Below are positions 21,566-34,839 of a stretch of 64,000 nucleotides of DNA, in pieces. Under the pieces are notes generated by a model. It was not told the origin of the DNA, ran no database searches, and saw nothing but the letters and a program-made list of their open reading frames with translations. This stretch comes from Sepiola atlantica. Taxonomy: Eukaryota > Mollusca > Cephalopoda > Sepiida > Sepiolidae. The stretch is from assembly GCA_963556195.1 (NCBI GenBank), contig OY744532.1, positions 82,457,234 through 82,521,233 on the forward strand. Direction: 5' to 3'. Both the position numbers and the translations under genes were made by a program. The number at the start of each line of letters is the position of its first letter. Position 1 is the stretch's first letter.

Positions 21566-24500
21566 CAAATTCTTTAAAGTGACTAATCAGTTTTGCTTTA
21601 CAATATCTTTTCTGCGCAGGCATATTCATGAAGCGGGATATATTGCCTCTCGATGACAATACTCCACTTGACTAAACTGTATTACTATTTACAATATTTG
21701 TTTACACGCTTCCGATTATAAAAGTAACATATAACTACGTGGGTTTTTGGGCGCGAATGAATCTATATATAGTATTGAAATATATATTTAAATGCGATTG
21801 ACGAAAAGTGAAAATGTATTGTTCAAACATTGAATTAATTGTTGTGTCATACATGCTAATATATCCCTATACTTCCCGACCTTCTTTTCTATTCCTCGCT
21901 CTACTTATAACAGATTAAGTGTACAACCAATCAAACCAGTTAAATTATTATTGGATTAGTATCATATAGTTTTGTCACAAAAACGAACACTAAAATAATA
22001 TACCTGATGTACGTATAAGTATACGTATAAATTCTTTATATTCCACTAAAATAAGGACAATTTCACGTGTAACTATCTCATAATATAACTTAGCTCGGAG
22101 CTACTGATGTGTGAGGCAGAATAATGAAACCTCCCTTATTTAATTGGCGAATGTGAATAACGAGAGATATCCGCGGGTTCAGAACATTGTTTAATTATTA
22201 AAACGATCTTAAAATCAATATAGCGAAAAGCTGTTAGTATCGTTAATAGCGTGTGTAATCACACCGAATAGTGTCATCATTATAATGCTGTATAATAGAG
22301 CAGACACACACCGCTAATTCATTTCGATAACGATGGACGTCATGCTTATGTAGTTAACATAACATTCACATAAGGCAGTCACAACAATAAGAATAATATT
22401 ACACTAGAAGAGCAGTATAAACCGCTGAGTATAAATGTTGAAGAATCCCTTATAATATTTTATTTCTAATAATTACTTAGACCACTTACAAGACTCATCT
22501 ACTATTACCGTTTACCCAAAGTGTTCTACGGTTCTTCAGTTATCAATTTTATGTCATTGCTGAAAGTGATCGTATAAGTGACTACTATTTCACTAATCTT
22601 TACTTTTGTCAGTGAACATCCGGTGTGTCAGCTCCGCCTCCCCTTTTCACATGTACCCACAGAATTGAGCATTATTATTTGCAATACTGAAAGTAGGCTT
22701 CTAAGTTTACCATACAGCTCATTGATTTTTAATCTATCCTTCCAAGTATAAGCGAGGATTGCTCTAAAAATTCCAATGTAAGTCTTATGAAACCTAATCG
22801 GAACCGTAAAATCAAACACTTTTTATCGTTGATCGAAAATATCGGATCTTAATATTTTGCATGAGGTTTGATTTCAATAAACTATCGGTTGGCTGAGTTA
22901 TATGTAACACAATGGATAATGTTTGAGTTTCAAAACACATTAACACTTATTAGGCTTGTACTATATTAATTCAAGGACGTGTACAAAGTCTGGACCAGAC
23001 GTAATTGCAGTAGATTTAAAAGAACCTTAGCGTCTGATCTCAAGTAGCTATGTGGAGAGAGTACTCCGGTTAAATAAGGGACATGTAAGCGTTATACTGT
23101 CTATTTGTATCATTACCAGCAACTATATAAAACAAAGTATTTTTCAACCTTAGTTGTTAGCCCCTCTGCTATGGTATTTTGTAGACAAGGAATCATTTAT
23201 CTACAATTTTTACTGCTATCAAATAAACGGACACATTTCCATGTGCTTATGTCCGTTTAAATTAACCAAAGGTCTTCCAGCTTGAGATTGATTTCCTTTT
23301 ATAAACGATTAAGTGTTTTGCTGTTACAATTTACAGAAAAAATACATTTTTCTTCAATGCAAATGGAACATCAAATTGTTAATTTGAAATATGGTTGCAA
23401 CATAGCTGTAGAAGTTTTTTATAAATGGCTGAAGAGCAGCTAAAATCGTATCCTGACCTTCTTGACAATTTAGAGATGCGCATTGTCCAATGCGAGTTAC
23501 AGTTTAGCAGAAATGACTGCTTCACAAGTCTGTTAAGTATAGAATATCTGAACATATCTCAACTATGAAATCTTTTTTTATCTTATAGGTTTATTAAAGT
23601 AGCTATTTATAGGCAGAAGTCTCAAACACATTGTATCAAGATGTTCGTGTCTAAAGGATACATATATACCCAACGTTTCACCTGATTTTCATCAATGATC
23701 TTCTAAATCACATTCTTAAATAATTCGTTGGCATATATGCAGATTGCACAACAATGGATGGCAGCACTTGCACGAAACATAACGATCAAGATCTTTCTTA
23801 AATATCTCTCTTCTGACCTTTAACACGTTGTGCAATGTAAAAAAGTATGTGTAATTTAATACATCTAAAATCAAGCGTTCATCATTAAATATTAGATACT
23901 CAGTATTTCACAGTTGAAATAGATGAAGCCTTTCGTTGATGATACTTCCTGTCTTTGTTAAGCTTTTAAGACACACTTTTATTCCAGACCCGAAGAGAAA
24001 AAAACTTATCAGCTTAGAAGAATGTGTCATTTTCTCGAGCGTCCCAGATAATAGATTACATCTGACGCAACACTCTAGGTGAATAAGAGCAAGATACGTC
24101 TTAAAATAAGTTATGTTTCCATATATGGGGAGGATTTACCTCAGTACACTCTCTTATGCTTCGACACAGTACAAAATCGGTTTCGAAATCTAGTGGAGAG
24201 TGTCACATTCTCCTCATTACATTCAGAAGATACGTGTCTATCCTATTGTTATTTCAATGGTGAGTTCTTAACCTAGTTTTAATCTCTACTTCATAACTGT
24301 AAAATAGACATAAAAATGTGAGTTATACTGACTATGAGGAATGCTTATTTTATCTTCTGTGTACCTAGAACAAAGCAGAGTTCTATTTAATATTATCCGT
24401 CTGTAGAATGCAGGCACATGGGGCAGCTTACCAACTTTCTACTGCATCCCAGTTTCTAAGTACAAAGTTAACAGGCAATTGTTGATCTGCCGTCTTTACT

Positions 24501-25290
24501 AATCAAATTCTACCAGGATCAAATCACTCGTCTGCGATCCACATGATGTTAGTCTATATATATCAATAGATGAACACGTTCTAATAAATATTATTAATAA
24601 GAACGTATTCCCTACTGACTCAAATAAAAAAAGTAAAACTGATCAATTTCTACAATGAAGAACAAATAACTTGGTTTCTTTGTTGTTGTCTTAGTCAACT
24701 GTTGAGGTTCCCAAGCAACTATTCGGTAGAGTTTACTTCATATTTCCTATTGTACTGTTCTGCTTTCTATAGAGTTGGCTATCCCTGTTTCTTTGTTTTG
24801 TCAATATAATAGGGTACCTTATTCTAACACGTGGTCCCTTGTATTTCTATTTTCGGTTTTAATTTTTAAGTTGTAAGGTTTTAGTTTAGTTTTGTATTTT
24901 TTTGTTTTTTATAACTTATTGGTTTGTTTATTTATTTATTTATTAATTGTAAGCCTAATAACATAAGGAAATAAAAAGACAAATCTACCGAACCTTTGGT
25001 CGTGAGAACGATTGGCTAAGAGAAACACAAAAAAGTATGTTTGGTTAAGCAACTAGCTGTGTATATAAAACACTTGGCAAAACAAACTCCATGCATTTTA
25101 GCCTGCCGATTTCCCCTCGCGGATGAAATGTGGGAGCTGTTGTGTAGCTTAATTACCATAAATATATTTTCATAACTTACTACTAAGCTCTACTTACTAT
25201 CGAGCATTGTTAATATAAATACTGAAAATTGAGTCATAAAAATGTATATTACCTTATAACCTTTAATGTGGATACATGGAATAGTAATTA
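21566..25290. other. Unique AT-rich DNA, no gene recognised
   Basis: The longest stretch without a recognised element. Only short open frames occur (for example 22628-22819 minus, 24079-24276 plus), none with a domain. A short TTTA repeat lies near 24930. Introns or regulatory DNA of a host gene could be here but nothing shows it. Confidence 0.5.

Positions 25291-25328
<38 letters not shown>
25291..25328. repeat. (TA)n microsatellite
   Basis: Short TA tract. Confidence 0.95.
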
Positions 25329-25331
<3 letters not shown>

Positions 25332-25744
25332 GTATAGTTCGACAGCAAGTCATTATTTATGCAAGCGTCACGATCTCCCTTTTTTGCTTTCAACGAAGCC
25401 TCAAGCTATCATAACGCTGAGATTTTTCTTCTGAACACCATTTCTTTTATGTTCAGTGACTTCTTTCATAGCTGGTTTTGTTTGTACATGTTGCAACACC
25501 AGCCCCATCGTTGTGTTATCCGTGTTCCTGTAAGTCCAATATTAATGTTCTATGGCACTGGTTCAAATAACAGCCCACTATCACATTTTACTTGTTAGAT
25601 GTTAACGATTATGTATGTTTATATTTATCTGCGGTTTACAATTCGAAAACAAAGCGATCCTCGACCGAGATACATTGCAAGTGTTGTTATTATTTAAACG
25701 TTTAGAAGATATTCTCTAAGGAATGTTATTGATTTGCCAAATAC
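25329..25744. other. AT-rich DNA, nothing recognised
   Basis: No domain was recognised in the short open frames. Confidence 0.45.
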
Positions 25745-25752
25745 CCTATATA

Positions 25753-25814
<62 letters not shown>

Positions 25815-25815
25815 C

Positions 25816-25848
<33 letters not shown>

Positions 25849-25850
25849 TG
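25745..25850. repeat. (TA)n / TATG microsatellite
   Basis: TA tract with TATG and CATACATA interruptions. Confidence 0.96.
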
Positions 25851-25917
25851 TGTTATAATGGGATAATTCCAGGAGAAAATCTGGGTATGAGAGCTCAATG
25901 TAGTAAACAGAGCAAGA

Positions 25918-25988
25918 ATAACATAAAATATAATAACACGAAATCACATAATTGTCGATTATGTGATTTCGTGTTATTATATTTTATG

Positions 25989-25992
<4 letters not shown>
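25918..25992. repeat. Perfect 35-bp palindrome with 5-bp loop
   Basis: 25918-25952 and 25958-25992 are exact reverse complements around TGTCG. A TA tract follows directly. The RNA or single strand would form an uninterrupted 35-bp hairpin. Confidence 0.97.

Positions 25993-26035
<43 letters not shown>
25993..26035. repeat. (TA)n microsatellite
   Basis: Follows the palindrome without a gap. Confidence 0.96.
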
Positions 26036-26038
<3 letters not shown>

Positions 26039-26057
26039 GTTTACAGGTACCAAACTT

Positions 26058-26132
26058 ATAAATACATTTAAAAAGAATGCGCGGAAATCTCTCAAAAAGA
26101 CTTTTCGACTATTATCTCGTCAGGAGAAGATC
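26058..26132 (-). repeat. Inverted flank of the Penelope-like fragment, left copy, hammerhead-like
   Basis: Reverse complement of 27003-27068, sharing TTCTCCTGACGAGATAATA and ATTTCCGCGCATTC. On the minus strand it has CTGACGA (26117-26123), a short stem II (GAT-AATA-GTC, 26107-26116), GAAA and then AGUC, the minimal hammerhead layout reported for PLEs. Stem I pairing next to the cleavage site is poor, so activity is doubtful. Confidence 0.5.
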
Positions 26133-26860
26133 GAAAGTTCTTTATTCATACGTTTGTACATAGAGTCCTCGTAATTTGTTCTCCAAGTAGATTAGAGTGT
26201 GAACTTAATAGGATCAGGCATGTATTCATTTATAATGGTTATCGTGAAGACCTCATCAATGATTGCATTAATAAAAAGGTTGCTGGCTTTAAATCCCCCC
26301 AAATATGTGTGCCTGTAAAATGCCCCATATATTTGGAATGACCTTGGATAGGGGGAAACAGTAATAACCTAGGTAAACAGATTGTTGATAGCATTAGTAA
26401 TTGTTTATACTCTATTTCCTTACGATTAGTTTATGCTACTAGACTTGCTTTTCCTTCTTTTCGCAAAGATAGTGTGTCCTATACAAATTATCGTAATATT
26501 GTATACCAATTTTAATGCCAATGTGATGCTGGCTATATAGGGCGCAGTTCCTTGCATTTGCAGACCCGCATAAACCAGCACATTCCATCAAAAATACGCC
26601 AGGGACGCGTAGGATATTTATGTTACCCCATCCTCAAATTCTTTGGACTCTGCTATTCGCCAGCATTTGGTTGAAAACCCAAGTTGTACCAGTAGCTATA
26701 AAATAGACCCTTTTGAGGTCTTGCATAGAGCAGATTCCAAGAACCATTTGAAAATATTGGAATCTGTCTCTATCGCTATTCGCAAACCTTCCTTGTGCCG
26801 TCAGACGGAGTTGTAAGATCGCTAAATCTTTTTAGGGAACTTTGAACTCCCTCCCTCCCT
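26130..26860 (+). pseudogene. Penelope-like element C-terminal fragment with GIY-YIG endonuclease
   Basis: Read on the plus strand: a helical segment RLECELNRIRHVFIYNGY (about 26195-26240), then an ATRLAFPSFRKD segment (about 26440-26470), then the GIY-YIG-type core VYQFQCQCDAGYIGRSS followed by LHLQTRINQHIP (about 26500-26585). In PLEs this domain nicks the chromosomal target so that reverse transcription can be primed. The YIGR tyrosine and arginine region is visible. The remainder to about 26860 is frame-shifted but still resembles the end of the protein. The reverse-transcriptase part is absent, and inverted repeats bracket the fragment on both sides. Confidence 0.75.
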
Positions 26861-27002
26861 TTTTTCCCCTAACGTAGTGTCTGTACATATTTTTACGAAA
26901 TCATTAAATTCACTTATTTTAATCGCTTCATCGTTAATTTTGGCACATTCAGTTCCCCGTTTGCTCTTTCTTTCGACGATATTATTGATTATAAAACTAT
27001 CG

Positions 27003-27065
27003 ATGTTCTCCTGACGAGATAATATTCGAAAGGGACTTTGTTTGATTTCCGCGCATTCTTTTAAA

Positions 27066-27068
<3 letters not shown>
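27003..27068 (+). repeat. Inverted flank of the Penelope-like fragment, right copy
   Basis: Plus-strand partner of 26058-26132, with CTGACGA at 27011-27017 and GAAA at 27028-27031. It adjoins a TA tract at 27068, just as the left copy lies close to the TA tract at 25993-26035. Confidence 0.8.

Positions 27069-27146
<78 letters not shown>
27068..27146. repeat. (TA)n microsatellite
   Basis: Uninterrupted TA repeat of about 39 units. Confidence 0.97.
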
Positions 27147-27148
<2 letters not shown>

Positions 27149-27235
27149 GGTAAAAATCCTGGTAAAAATATCCACAGGGTGGTAATCCAGACAATTTTAA
27201 CCGGGTTTATAAAAAGTGCTCGATATCAAAATAGA

Positions 27236-27540
27236 TCTTTATATATGATAATTTTATTTACACAGACATGTACAAAATCTGCGACACTGGCAGGTCGATG
27301 TTATCGATCAACAGTTACTATAAACTGAGATCTAATCAGGCAGAGTTAGAATCCGATCTTAACCTCAGATCATATTTGGAGAGAATGAAATGGAGGGATA
27401 AAGAAAGAGAAGACGAAGAAAAGAAATTCAACATTTCAAAAATTGGGGCCGTTAAAAATTACAAATTAAAAATCTAAAAAATCTAAAAACAAAAAACAAA
27501 AAATCTAAAAGATCTAAAATCTAAAATCTGAAACAAACAG
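27236..27540 (+). repeat. Dispersed repeat carrying a 69-codon frame, copy 1
   Basis: Near-identical to 62826-63150. It holds an open frame at 27268-27474 starting MYKICDTGRSMLSINSYYK and continuing into a charged, helix-prone segment. The second copy keeps the frame with only a few amino acid changes and a different ending. The function is not recognised; it could be part of a transposon ORF or simply lie in a young repeat. Confidence 0.7.
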
Positions 27541-28149
27541 GACAAATAAATAAATAAATAAATAAGGTGGGAAGAGAGGCATATAATGAAGGGAACAGTG
27601 ATAGGAAGGTAGACACATAAAGGAAGAGAAGGAGAAGAAAAAAGAAAAGAAAACGTCTGTGCATTCAGACTGAGAGAGAAGAGATAGGAAATAGAAAATA
27701 GAAAATAGGAGGGGGGAGGTGGACATGCACGATTCAAGTGTAAAAAAAACGACAGTTATTCTCAAGCCGAGCGGATTAATGTATTTTTTAAGTGAACTAT
27801 AATAGTGTGTATATGTGTGTATGTGTGCGTGCGGGCAAACCGATCAAACGCGTGTAATTGGTGTGGTAGTGGTGTGGTAATCAAATGTGTCGCTAATTCT
27901 GAATTTATATTATCCGTATATTTGGTCTAGAGTTTATTAGCTTAATTAATAAATTAAATAAATATATTCGTTAAGTATAACAGGATTAGTAGTAGTAATA
28001 ATAATAGTAATAATAATAAACCCCCATAATAACTGAGATCAAATAATGAAAATAATAATGAATGATAATAAAAATAATAATAATAGTTTAATTTAATTTA
28101 AAAGTACTAAAAAAATATAACTAAAGAATAACCAGAAAATGCCGGCCTT

Positions 28150-28222
<73 letters not shown>

Positions 28223-28615
28223 GTGATAAAAATAGTAATGATAATAACAGCGACAACAACAACGATAATGGTGGTTAATAATATTTAAGAATTTATAAAA
28301 AAATAATGGTTTAGGAAACAAATAGAATAATTAAGAAATATTAGAACAACTAGGAGGTAGTGATAATCATAATAATATAAAATAATAAGATAATGTTTGC
28401 CGATATTGTGATATGGGTTAATGGTTGCAATAATGCTGATCATATAAAAATAGTAATAATAGTGGTTTTACCGACAGCAGTAATCAGAGTGGTAATCCCA
28501 TTAATTTAAGCAATAGTCATAATGATAGTGAAAAATTAATAAATAATAATAGAACAGTACAAATAGTAGTAGTAGTTATAATTATGATAATAATAGCAAT
28601 AAAGATGAAAACAGT

Positions 28616-28680
<65 letters not shown>

Positions 28681-29100
28681 TAATAATAATAATACTTGAA
28701 TAAAAATAATAAAGTTATGGATAATGATATTATCATTAATGACAGTGGAAGAAAAAGTCAGGTAACGGTAAAACATGACAATATCAATATTATTAATAAT
28801 AGTAATACTGTTAATTTCACTGCCGCAACTGATAATAACTATGATAGTAACAGCAGACATGATACCTCAACTAACAACAATAATAATCTTGATAAAAGTA
28901 CAGAAATGAAAAATAATTCAATGTCAAATAATTAAGTTTAAAATATTTATAATGGTTATAAAAATAGATGATAATAATCTAAAAATAATATAAAAAATAT
29001 AAAAATATTAATAATAAATGGATAAAAATATGTAAGGGAATCTTTAAGGGTAAAGAAAAATGCAGAAGATTATTATTAGTATTATTATTATTACTACTAC
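27541..29100. repeat. AAT-rich dispersed repeat with (AAT)n arrays
   Basis: Purine-rich sequence with TAAA repeats (27545-27565) passes into a long AAT/GATA-type region with pure (AAT)n at about 28149-28222 and 28616-28695. Segments 27550-27600 and 27780-28150 have a reverse-complement counterpart at 63420-64000, sharing TGTGTATGTG-GTGCGGGCAAAC, ATCAAATGTGTCGC and AACCAGAAAATGCCGGC segments. Frames of poly-Tyr, poly-Leu or poly-Asn across it are repeat artefacts. Confidence 0.85.
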
Positions 29101-29112
29101 TAACCTGTTATA

Positions 29113-29113
<1 letters not shown>

Positions 29114-29178
<65 letters not shown>
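29114..29178. repeat. (TA)n microsatellite
   Basis: Uninterrupted TA repeat. Confidence 0.97.
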
Positions 29179-29181
<3 letters not shown>

Positions 29182-30239
29182 TGGACTAGGAAGCACCCAC
29201 ATTTGGATCTCTTACGTTTAGCAGTACTATTGAAAAATTCACAATGATCAGTAACTTAGTTTAGGAGTGCATCATGCCCATAAAATATATAGACATATAC
29301 ACATACTTTATTAGGAAATATTACCTTGTTATCATTACGAGTGGTAGATGTGTAAGAAGAACGTAGGAAGTTGAAGCGTCCTTCTCCTACCTACCTTTGA
29401 ACTATTTAGGGTGTGAGAGTGGGTGGCTTTTAGCTTGCTGCAGTCGACATACAAAATGTTTTGTTTTTTTACTTCGGGTTTAAAAAAAAGTTCTATTACT
29501 TTTATAAATGAGGTTTGAAGCAAATATGTAAGTACTTACGGGTAATATATATTTTATTTAAATTAAGTCAATATTGTAAAACTATCAAAGTGTTCCGCAG
29601 TATTGTGAATGTTGTTTAGTGATCGATGATTGGCTAGTTTTCGAATGTTGAAACCGGTGTATCCGTGATTTGTTCTTTGTTAAATAGTGAGTAGGCTCTT
29701 CTCGGCGGTGTTTGAAGTTTTGTGGAAAGAATTTGTTTTTTAGCGAGAATATAATTTTTTACATCTTCTTTGGTTTACTTTCTGTGAAGAGGCGTACACG
29801 AAGACTGAAAATAATGATGTTGGTTTAGGTTTTAAAAATACCTTAAATTTTCTGTGAAAACGGTCGAAGGACGTAGTCGAAGGAAGTTATCTGTTTTGAT
29901 GAGTTTTATCCATTATCTTCATTGTCTTCTCAAGTTGATTTTGGAGGGGAAAACACATCTATTTATAGATATAGGCGACATGAACTTTTCTTTTTCTGCT
30001 TCCAAGAACATTTTAAATATTTCTCGAACACCCTGTAAATATCATCTAGATACATTCAACGCTTGTCACTTTTAATTCTGTATTCTATTCTAGAGCAATT
30101 CATTTTAAACTGGCTAAAATAAGAAAAATACTGACATACATTGGATTTTTTAAACATATTTTCCCACAACCAAAGCAGGCCGCCATTGTAGACTACGTGG
30201 TTATGGGGAATTAGGGTGTACTTTTTGGGTGTCATCCTA
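29179..30239. other. AT-rich DNA, nothing recognised
   Basis: No domain was recognised in short frames at 29335-29523 (minus) or 29854-30075 (plus). Confidence 0.45.
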
Positions 30240-30490
30240 AGTTAGGAGTTGTGCAAGAGATGTTTGTTTACATTAGGTATGAACTTCTGCATGTCATTAC
30301 AGTCGGGGAAACAAGGAGCAGTGAGGGAGTTCCAGAGACTGGCCCACGAGGTATAAAAGGTATTGGATTAGAAGGCTCCTCGTTATCTGGGCACTTCCAC
30401 AGTGAATGATAGGATTTAGCTGATTGTCTGGTTGATCGACTGTATTTTCGTCGAGAAAGCATTAGAGCAGCTAGTTCAGCGGAGCACATT
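30240..30490 (-). pseudogene. LINE 3' fragment (terminal ORF2 segment)
   Basis: The minus-strand reading gives SLWKCPDNEEPSNPIPFIPR, then after a frame change the terminal segment ending in YDMQKF-like and HNS residues. A PRT-x-LWNSLP-like block followed by a short tail is the usual end of jockey/CR1-like LINE polyproteins. Its terminal part matches 3105-3260 and 31855-31985. It is 5'-truncated and frameshifted. Confidence 0.55.
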
Positions 30491-31854
30491 GTTTGATTGG
30501 GTTGTTTGAGAATAGGTTTACATTAAATATCATGCGACTATTTTGAATCAATATGCATTTAGTATGATAACGTACGTACGAATATACGCGCATATCATAC
30601 ATATATGTTTCTATAATTTCGATATGCCTGCTACTAGCTGTATTCTTATCTTATTTAGTGTTATATATTTAACTTGTTCCTTATCACAGAATACATTATA
30701 TTTTAGTCATATTTGTTTTGCCGTTTACATTTTTATGTGTTTTTTTTAACTTAGTTTTACCTATTCACATCTCTCATCGACAATCTTTTCGCATGTGATT
30801 TTGTTACTTTGAATATTTTCCACCTTGGTGCTATCTGCCAATTCTATTGTCCGTTTGTTATTTCTTCCTTTTGTATCGCTCCCAACACACTACTGACCCT
30901 TATTACTTAGTCCAATCGACTGATACAATTATCACATTTGTTATTCGACACAATCTAGAATTGACGCATAGAAAATATTTCATCGATAAGCCCGAACCGA
31001 CTACAACCCTATGCAGCTTCGCTGAAGGATACAAAGGGCAGAATGTTGGAATGGGAATACAAATAGTTTAGTCACCGTTTGTTATCGTTTTATGAGATAG
31101 ACACTAACTAAAAAAGAATAACTCTGAAAATATTTCTGATTTCCATTTAACTATCTTTTATTTTATTGGCTTTTAAATTTAAAAAAACTCATTAAACGCA
31201 CACTACTCTTTAAACATAAAATAGGCCAATAATTAATAGTCAAACTAATGATATGCTCTAGAGATTTTGTGTCTAAGTTCACATTCTGAGAAAACTTTAT
31301 AAAAAACTATGTCGCCAAAAAACACTGCTCACCTATCTATTAGTTTGTTTTGCATGTAAATCTATAATAGTTATTCCAAAAGAACAGATTTTAATCTGAA
31401 AATATAACATACACGAACGTATTTGCAAATTAAAAAGAACGTATTGATATAAGAAATCTCGATAATAATACCCTTGTAAATTCGTTCGTGCATGAATGTT
31501 CGTTCCCCATACATAGATAACGTTCGATTGTCAGAGTCCAAACACTGAAAAGATAATTGTAAATTAGGCGGTGTCGCCAATAGAAAAAAATCAAACATTG
31601 ATTATTTTAAAACGAATATTTACAAGATCGGATTTAGCGTCATAAATAGTTTGGTGTAATAGAAAGTTAGCAATACGTAATAGGTTCCGGTTAGTATTAA
31701 AACAAATATATGTTCTGTACTCAGTAAAGTACCTGTAAAATCACATCGAAACTATGACACAACATCAATATTTATAATTATATTCGATTAAAACAAAGTA
31801 TATTGCTACTAATACGTTCAGAGCAACTGTGATAAAAAATATATATTGATAGGG
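30491..31854. other. AT-rich DNA, nothing recognised
   Basis: No supported gene. Open frames at 30543-30749 and 30847-31071 (plus) and 31371-31598 (minus) show no domain. Confidence 0.45.
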
Positions 31855-32265
31855 GTCATCTAAATTGGATAGTTCTAAATCAAGATGTTTGTTAGCATTA
31901 CATTAACATTTATTTATGTTCCTACAGTCAGGTAAACAGGGAGTAAATTCTTCAAGCAAATGATTCGAATATATCAGTTGATAAGGTATAGTGTATCTCG
32001 CTACCTACGAACCAATACATTGAAACGCTAATATGTTGCTTCTACTACGGTTGGTCGGTTTAATTACGTTGAGTAGCTGCAGGTTCGTCGAAGCACATAA
32101 CACAAGCACAGGACGGCAACATTCTTCCAATTGGACAGGGACATAACTTATAAGACAGTGATGACCATATAAGGGTAGAGATTGTTCTCGCACTATTTCC
32201 AAGAGAGGCAATCCAGTTGCTGATGTACCACCCCAAATGTTGCAACTCTACTCCATGCATGGCGA
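31855..32265 (-). pseudogene. LINE RT C-terminal fragment
   Basis: On the minus strand, with several frame changes, WGGTSATGLPLLE (about 32190-32240) is followed by an LRPLSHWKNVAVLCLCY-like stretch (about 32090-32140), a segment ending in RFNVL, and the terminal piece near 31860-31960 shared with the other two LINE fragments. It represents the thumb and tail end of a LINE ORF2 and is broken. Confidence 0.55.
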
Positions 32266-33489
32266 AATAGTGGCATTATGTAGATATTAGATACTTGTAA
32301 GAATGATAAGTGTTCTAGTTTTGTAAAGAGAGGTCGACGTCTCTGCAGCAGATTTGTCAGTTTCGTATGTGAAAACCAAATAGTTTTCCAGCATTTAAAA
32401 TGCTACAGTTATATTTTTAACATGACTTTGAAAGCTACTTCTGCAAATAAATACTACATGAGTTCACTTAAATTAGAAATACTGTATTTTTAAATCCTAT
32501 TATTCAAGGGACATAGATAGTCTTGTTTGTGTATGTAGGCTTGATAATCTGAACAATAGTATATGTTTTTATACGTCACTGGTAGAACATTGTAAAATAA
32601 AATATGACTTAGTAAAACGAGTTGTTTGCAGTAATGTAAGAAACTGATAGACAACATGCACAAACGAAAATACTTTTTTACGAAATTCTAATGGAAAGCT
32701 ATGAAGTATGAGTGTAATGCCAACGAGTAATTTTGTGAATTAAAAAGAAGCCGAGCTCAGTTTTATTTAATTTAATATATATATATATATACATACACAT
32801 CAGCAAAGTTAATTTTCATTGCCTAAGAGTGTAGGTGTAAGCATACTAAATAACACATGAAAGCAGGCATGGACTCGCCTCACAATCACATTCATACGTA
32901 TATCAAATGCATACGCACGCATATACACGACACGCACACGTAATTGCCTGCAACGATATATACATAGACATACCAATATGCAAGCCTTTATCCTTTTTCT
33001 TCGTACAAAACTCAACGTATAGGAATCTAGAGATATACAAAAAATTAAACACTCATAGATAGATGTGAACATTACACAGAATAATTATTTATTCATATAC
33101 ATTTAAGCAGATGCTTAACATATATATATTCACATAAGCTAACACATGCAGAGACACACACACACATGTATATATATATATATATATAAATATAAAACCT
33201 TAAATTTCATTACATATGTGGATGCATATATATCTAACTTCATTTTCACAGCTAACATATATGTAACCGTATACGTGTATTCTCACAAACACACCCACAC
33301 ACACACACACACAAAGATATGACGCTACTATTAACCCTACCAGTATGCCATCAATATTAATGTTATTTATTGAACTTCTGTAGTTATCCGTTCATCTTAT
33401 TCACTATAGCAGAATATGCGTACTTGTGGATATATCCAGCTTTTTAAATGTTTATGTTACTCAAGCAAAACAAAATCCATGGATAACAT
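32266..33489. other. AT-rich DNA with short TA and CA tracts
   Basis: A short TA tract lies at 32776-32790, another at 33172-33188, and a CA tract at 33290-33313. No gene was recognised. Confidence 0.5.
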
Positions 33490-33760
33490 AACATTCAATG
33501 GCCCCGTTCGAGAAGTTTATTTTATATTACTGGAGCTATAGCGATCTTATTTCTCCTGCGATCACCTTACGATCTTCAGCCAAGCGCAGGTTATTGGGAT
33601 AAAGCGATGCCGATATTCGAAGAACTTTGCGCCATGTACTTTCTACGTGCTCCAATACTTTACAGAAGTACACCTGGCACGACAAGCAAGTTATGCAGGT
33701 TGTCGCCAAAAGTGTCGCTAGCCAATGTAAAGCTTATAAAAACCTGCCTCTTGTGACCAA
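33490..33760 (-). pseudogene. Possible LINE 3' fragment
   Basis: The minus-strand reading contains VLRISASLYPNNLRLAEDRK, resembling the L-x-IS-x-SDA...LAEDR-x-WR ending of some LINE polyproteins. It is short and decayed; it could be coincidence. Confidence 0.3.
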
Positions 33761-34839
33761 GATCGTATTAATTTAATAGAGAATGTTTGCTTCCAGAAAT
33801 AAGGAAAACAATTAACATAAATCTGTCAAATGGCTGGATGGTCTCAGTAGATCTGTGTTCAACCCTCACTTTTTCAATACACACTCGCAAAGAAATAAAC
33901 GCTATGACTTGTGAGCGGGTTTGACTTAAGTAAATGTAGTCGTCTGGTTGGGTAAACTGTCTCCTGCACGAATCGATATGGATATACCCGAGCCTAATGC
34001 CTGGAGAATAATTAAATATTTCAAGCGCTATCAATCGAGATCGAATGATGTGGTTTCATTGGACGATTAACCACTCCCTTCCTATCCGGAATAGGCGTGG
34101 CTAGTCGGTTGCTTAATTTAACCATCAAACAGATTCATATTCTTAACTGAACAGGATCCCAGCTGGATCTTATGTAATACATTTCACTAAAATAAACATA
34201 TATATTACGAACTGCTATGAACGGTCTCGGGTGAAAATGACTACATTCGAAAACAATGATGACGATGAAACACTATAAAAATATACTTTATAATCAGAGA
34301 AGACAGGCCGAGAAAAAAATCCTATCTGGTCGCGACAATGATGGCAGTACCAATAAAATCAACTTACACTGTGTTATTGTCACTAGTTGGCTGTTGTTAG
34401 GTAATAAGTTGATACTTTTAATTCCGCGTTGAATGAAGACACATGAACGTCGTTTTGACTATATAGCTCTATTTCTTTCGTCGTTTTAAGTATATGACTC
34501 TATTTATACTACTTCGTCTATAAGTAAACGTTGATGATATCGTCAGACGATCGATGTTTCTGTACTATTGTTTTGTTGATCATGTTTATCGCTAACAGTG
34601 AAGATTGAGAGATTTTCGTTGAGTCATCGAAACGTAGTGGCCTGCAGACATATTTTTTTCATAAGAATCTTAAATTGTCAAGTGCTGTGTGATCCTATCT
34701 TTTTACACTCGAAAAGTAATTTGATAACAGAAGAGAAGTATTTGATTTTAACAACTGTGAATGAGTGACGCTGGTTTCCTAATCTGCATTTACACAGAGT
34801 TATATTAGACAACTCTCGCTCTCTTATTTTTTTCTCTGT
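33761..34839. other. AT-rich DNA, nothing firm
   Basis: A GAAACGTAG segment at about 34630 preceded by a weak stem recalls Penelope-type terminal motifs, but it is not enough for a call. Confidence 0.4.

Noticed and set aside
28536..28860. Poly-Tyr and poly-Leu frames
   Set aside because: Translations of (AAT)n/(ATT)n repeats.
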